Position numbers and translations under genes: made by a program. From an uncultured Pelagibacteraceae bacterium (GTDB taxonomy: Bacteria; Pseudomonadota; Alphaproteobacteria; Pelagibacterales; Pelagibacteraceae): 64,000 nt of DNA. Below, one piece after another: positions 63,791 to 64,000 of the stretch (its first letter is position 1; every line of letters begins with the position of its first letter). The notes below the pieces were generated by a model. The model was not told the DNA's origin and searched no databases. It saw only the letters and a program-made list of their open reading frames with translations. The stretch covers positions 1 through 64,000 of the forward strand of contig CACNAR010000006.1 in NCBI GenBank assembly GCA_902618485.1, written 5' to 3'.

Positions 63791-64000
63791 ATGCATATTT
63801 CAAAATCGTTTATTCCTATTTTAAAAAATAATCCTTCAGAGGCAAAAATTAAATCCCATCAATTAATGTTAAGGGTGGGTATGATAAAACAATCGTCAGC
63901 AGGTATCTACTCTTGGTTACCACTTGGTTTCAAAGTAATGAAAAAAATTGAAAAAATTGTTAGGGAAGAGCAAGATAGAATTGGGGTTCAAGAAATATTA
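63791..64000 (+). CDS. proS: prolyl-tRNA synthetase, N-terminal part (3' end outside window)
   Basis: Seventy codons are visible from ATG at 63791, 1 base after the DUF1467 stop, and the frame is open to the edge. The start reads [20 protein letters not shown], then [20 protein letters not shown] and [20 protein letters not shown], the class II aminoacyl-tRNA synthetase motif 1 region of bacterial ProS. It would charge tRNA-Pro. Position after DUF1467 is the expected alphaproteobacterial order. Confidence 0.93.
   Translation, partial: MHISKSFIPILKNNPSEAKIKSHQLMLRVGMIKQSSAGIYSWLPLGFKVMKKIEKIVREEQDRIGVQEIL

Overview
The window reads as a streamlined alphaproteobacterial chromosome of the SAR11 / Candidatus Pelagibacter type. 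The DNA is very AT-rich, genes are packed with 1-40 base overlaps, and many proteins are rich in Lys, Asn and Ile. The gene set is also typical of SAR11: lineage-II AprMBA, a TRAP transporter, the order tig-clpP-clpX-lon, and the order tRNA-Val, tRNA-Asp, nuoA-N, birA, coaX, rnj, DUF1467, proS. No rRNA, CRISPR array, prophage, integrase or insertion sequence was seen. The taxonomic call is an inference from content and order, not from a marker-gene tree.

Layout. 1-2.5 kb: 3' end of rseP, HU, and the ammonium transporter amtB, closed by a strong hairpin terminator. 2.5-8 kb: a glycosyltransferase, rhodanese, an HCCA-isomerase/ABA4-like pair, recX, a minus-strand DUF3553-cysQ-mini-ORF operon, and mnmA. 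8-13 kb: metC, an MFS carrier, pabB-pabA-pabC-like folate genes and a HIT protein. 13.2-22.5 kb: a sulfur island with aprM-aprB-aprA, two unknown small genes, tauE, a YeiH-type exporter, suyB-suyA and xsc. 22.5-25 kb: an SxtJ / DUF5989 / O-carbamoyltransferase trio joined to xsc. 25-29.7 kb: a pyruvyltransferase-like gene and a minus-strand operon GMC-TerC-SDR-M23. 29.8-35.2 kb: a TRAP transporter, an NCS1 permease and an SDR. 35.2-38.7 kb: small housekeeping and unknown genes. 38.7-44.9 kb: tRNA-Leu, tig, clpP, clpX, lon. 44.9-46.3 kb: a TPR glycosyltransferase. 46.4-64 kb: tRNA-Val, tRNA-Asp, all 14 nuo genes, birA, coaX, rnj, a DUF1467 gene and the start of proS.

How the parts work together. 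The sulfur island is the most coherent system. SuyAB would release sulfite from (R)-sulfolactate, and Xsc would release sulfite from sulfoacetaldehyde while making acetyl phosphate. AprBA with its AprM anchor could oxidise sulfite to APS. The TauE and YeiH carriers offer two further exits for sulfite or sulfate. The nuo operon is a full complex I, and tig-clpPX-lon is the protein-quality module.

At least ten genes are under 60 codons and easily missed: 5516-5659, 6424-6594, 7756-7839, 16841-16975, 22904-23053, 24924-25040, 35196-35333, 36074-36214, 37933-38058, 38464-38637 and 44753-44872. Most are single-span membrane proteins or very basic peptides. Two of them, at 24.9 and 44.8 kb, look like paralogues of each other. 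No stretch longer than 300 bases is without a gene.
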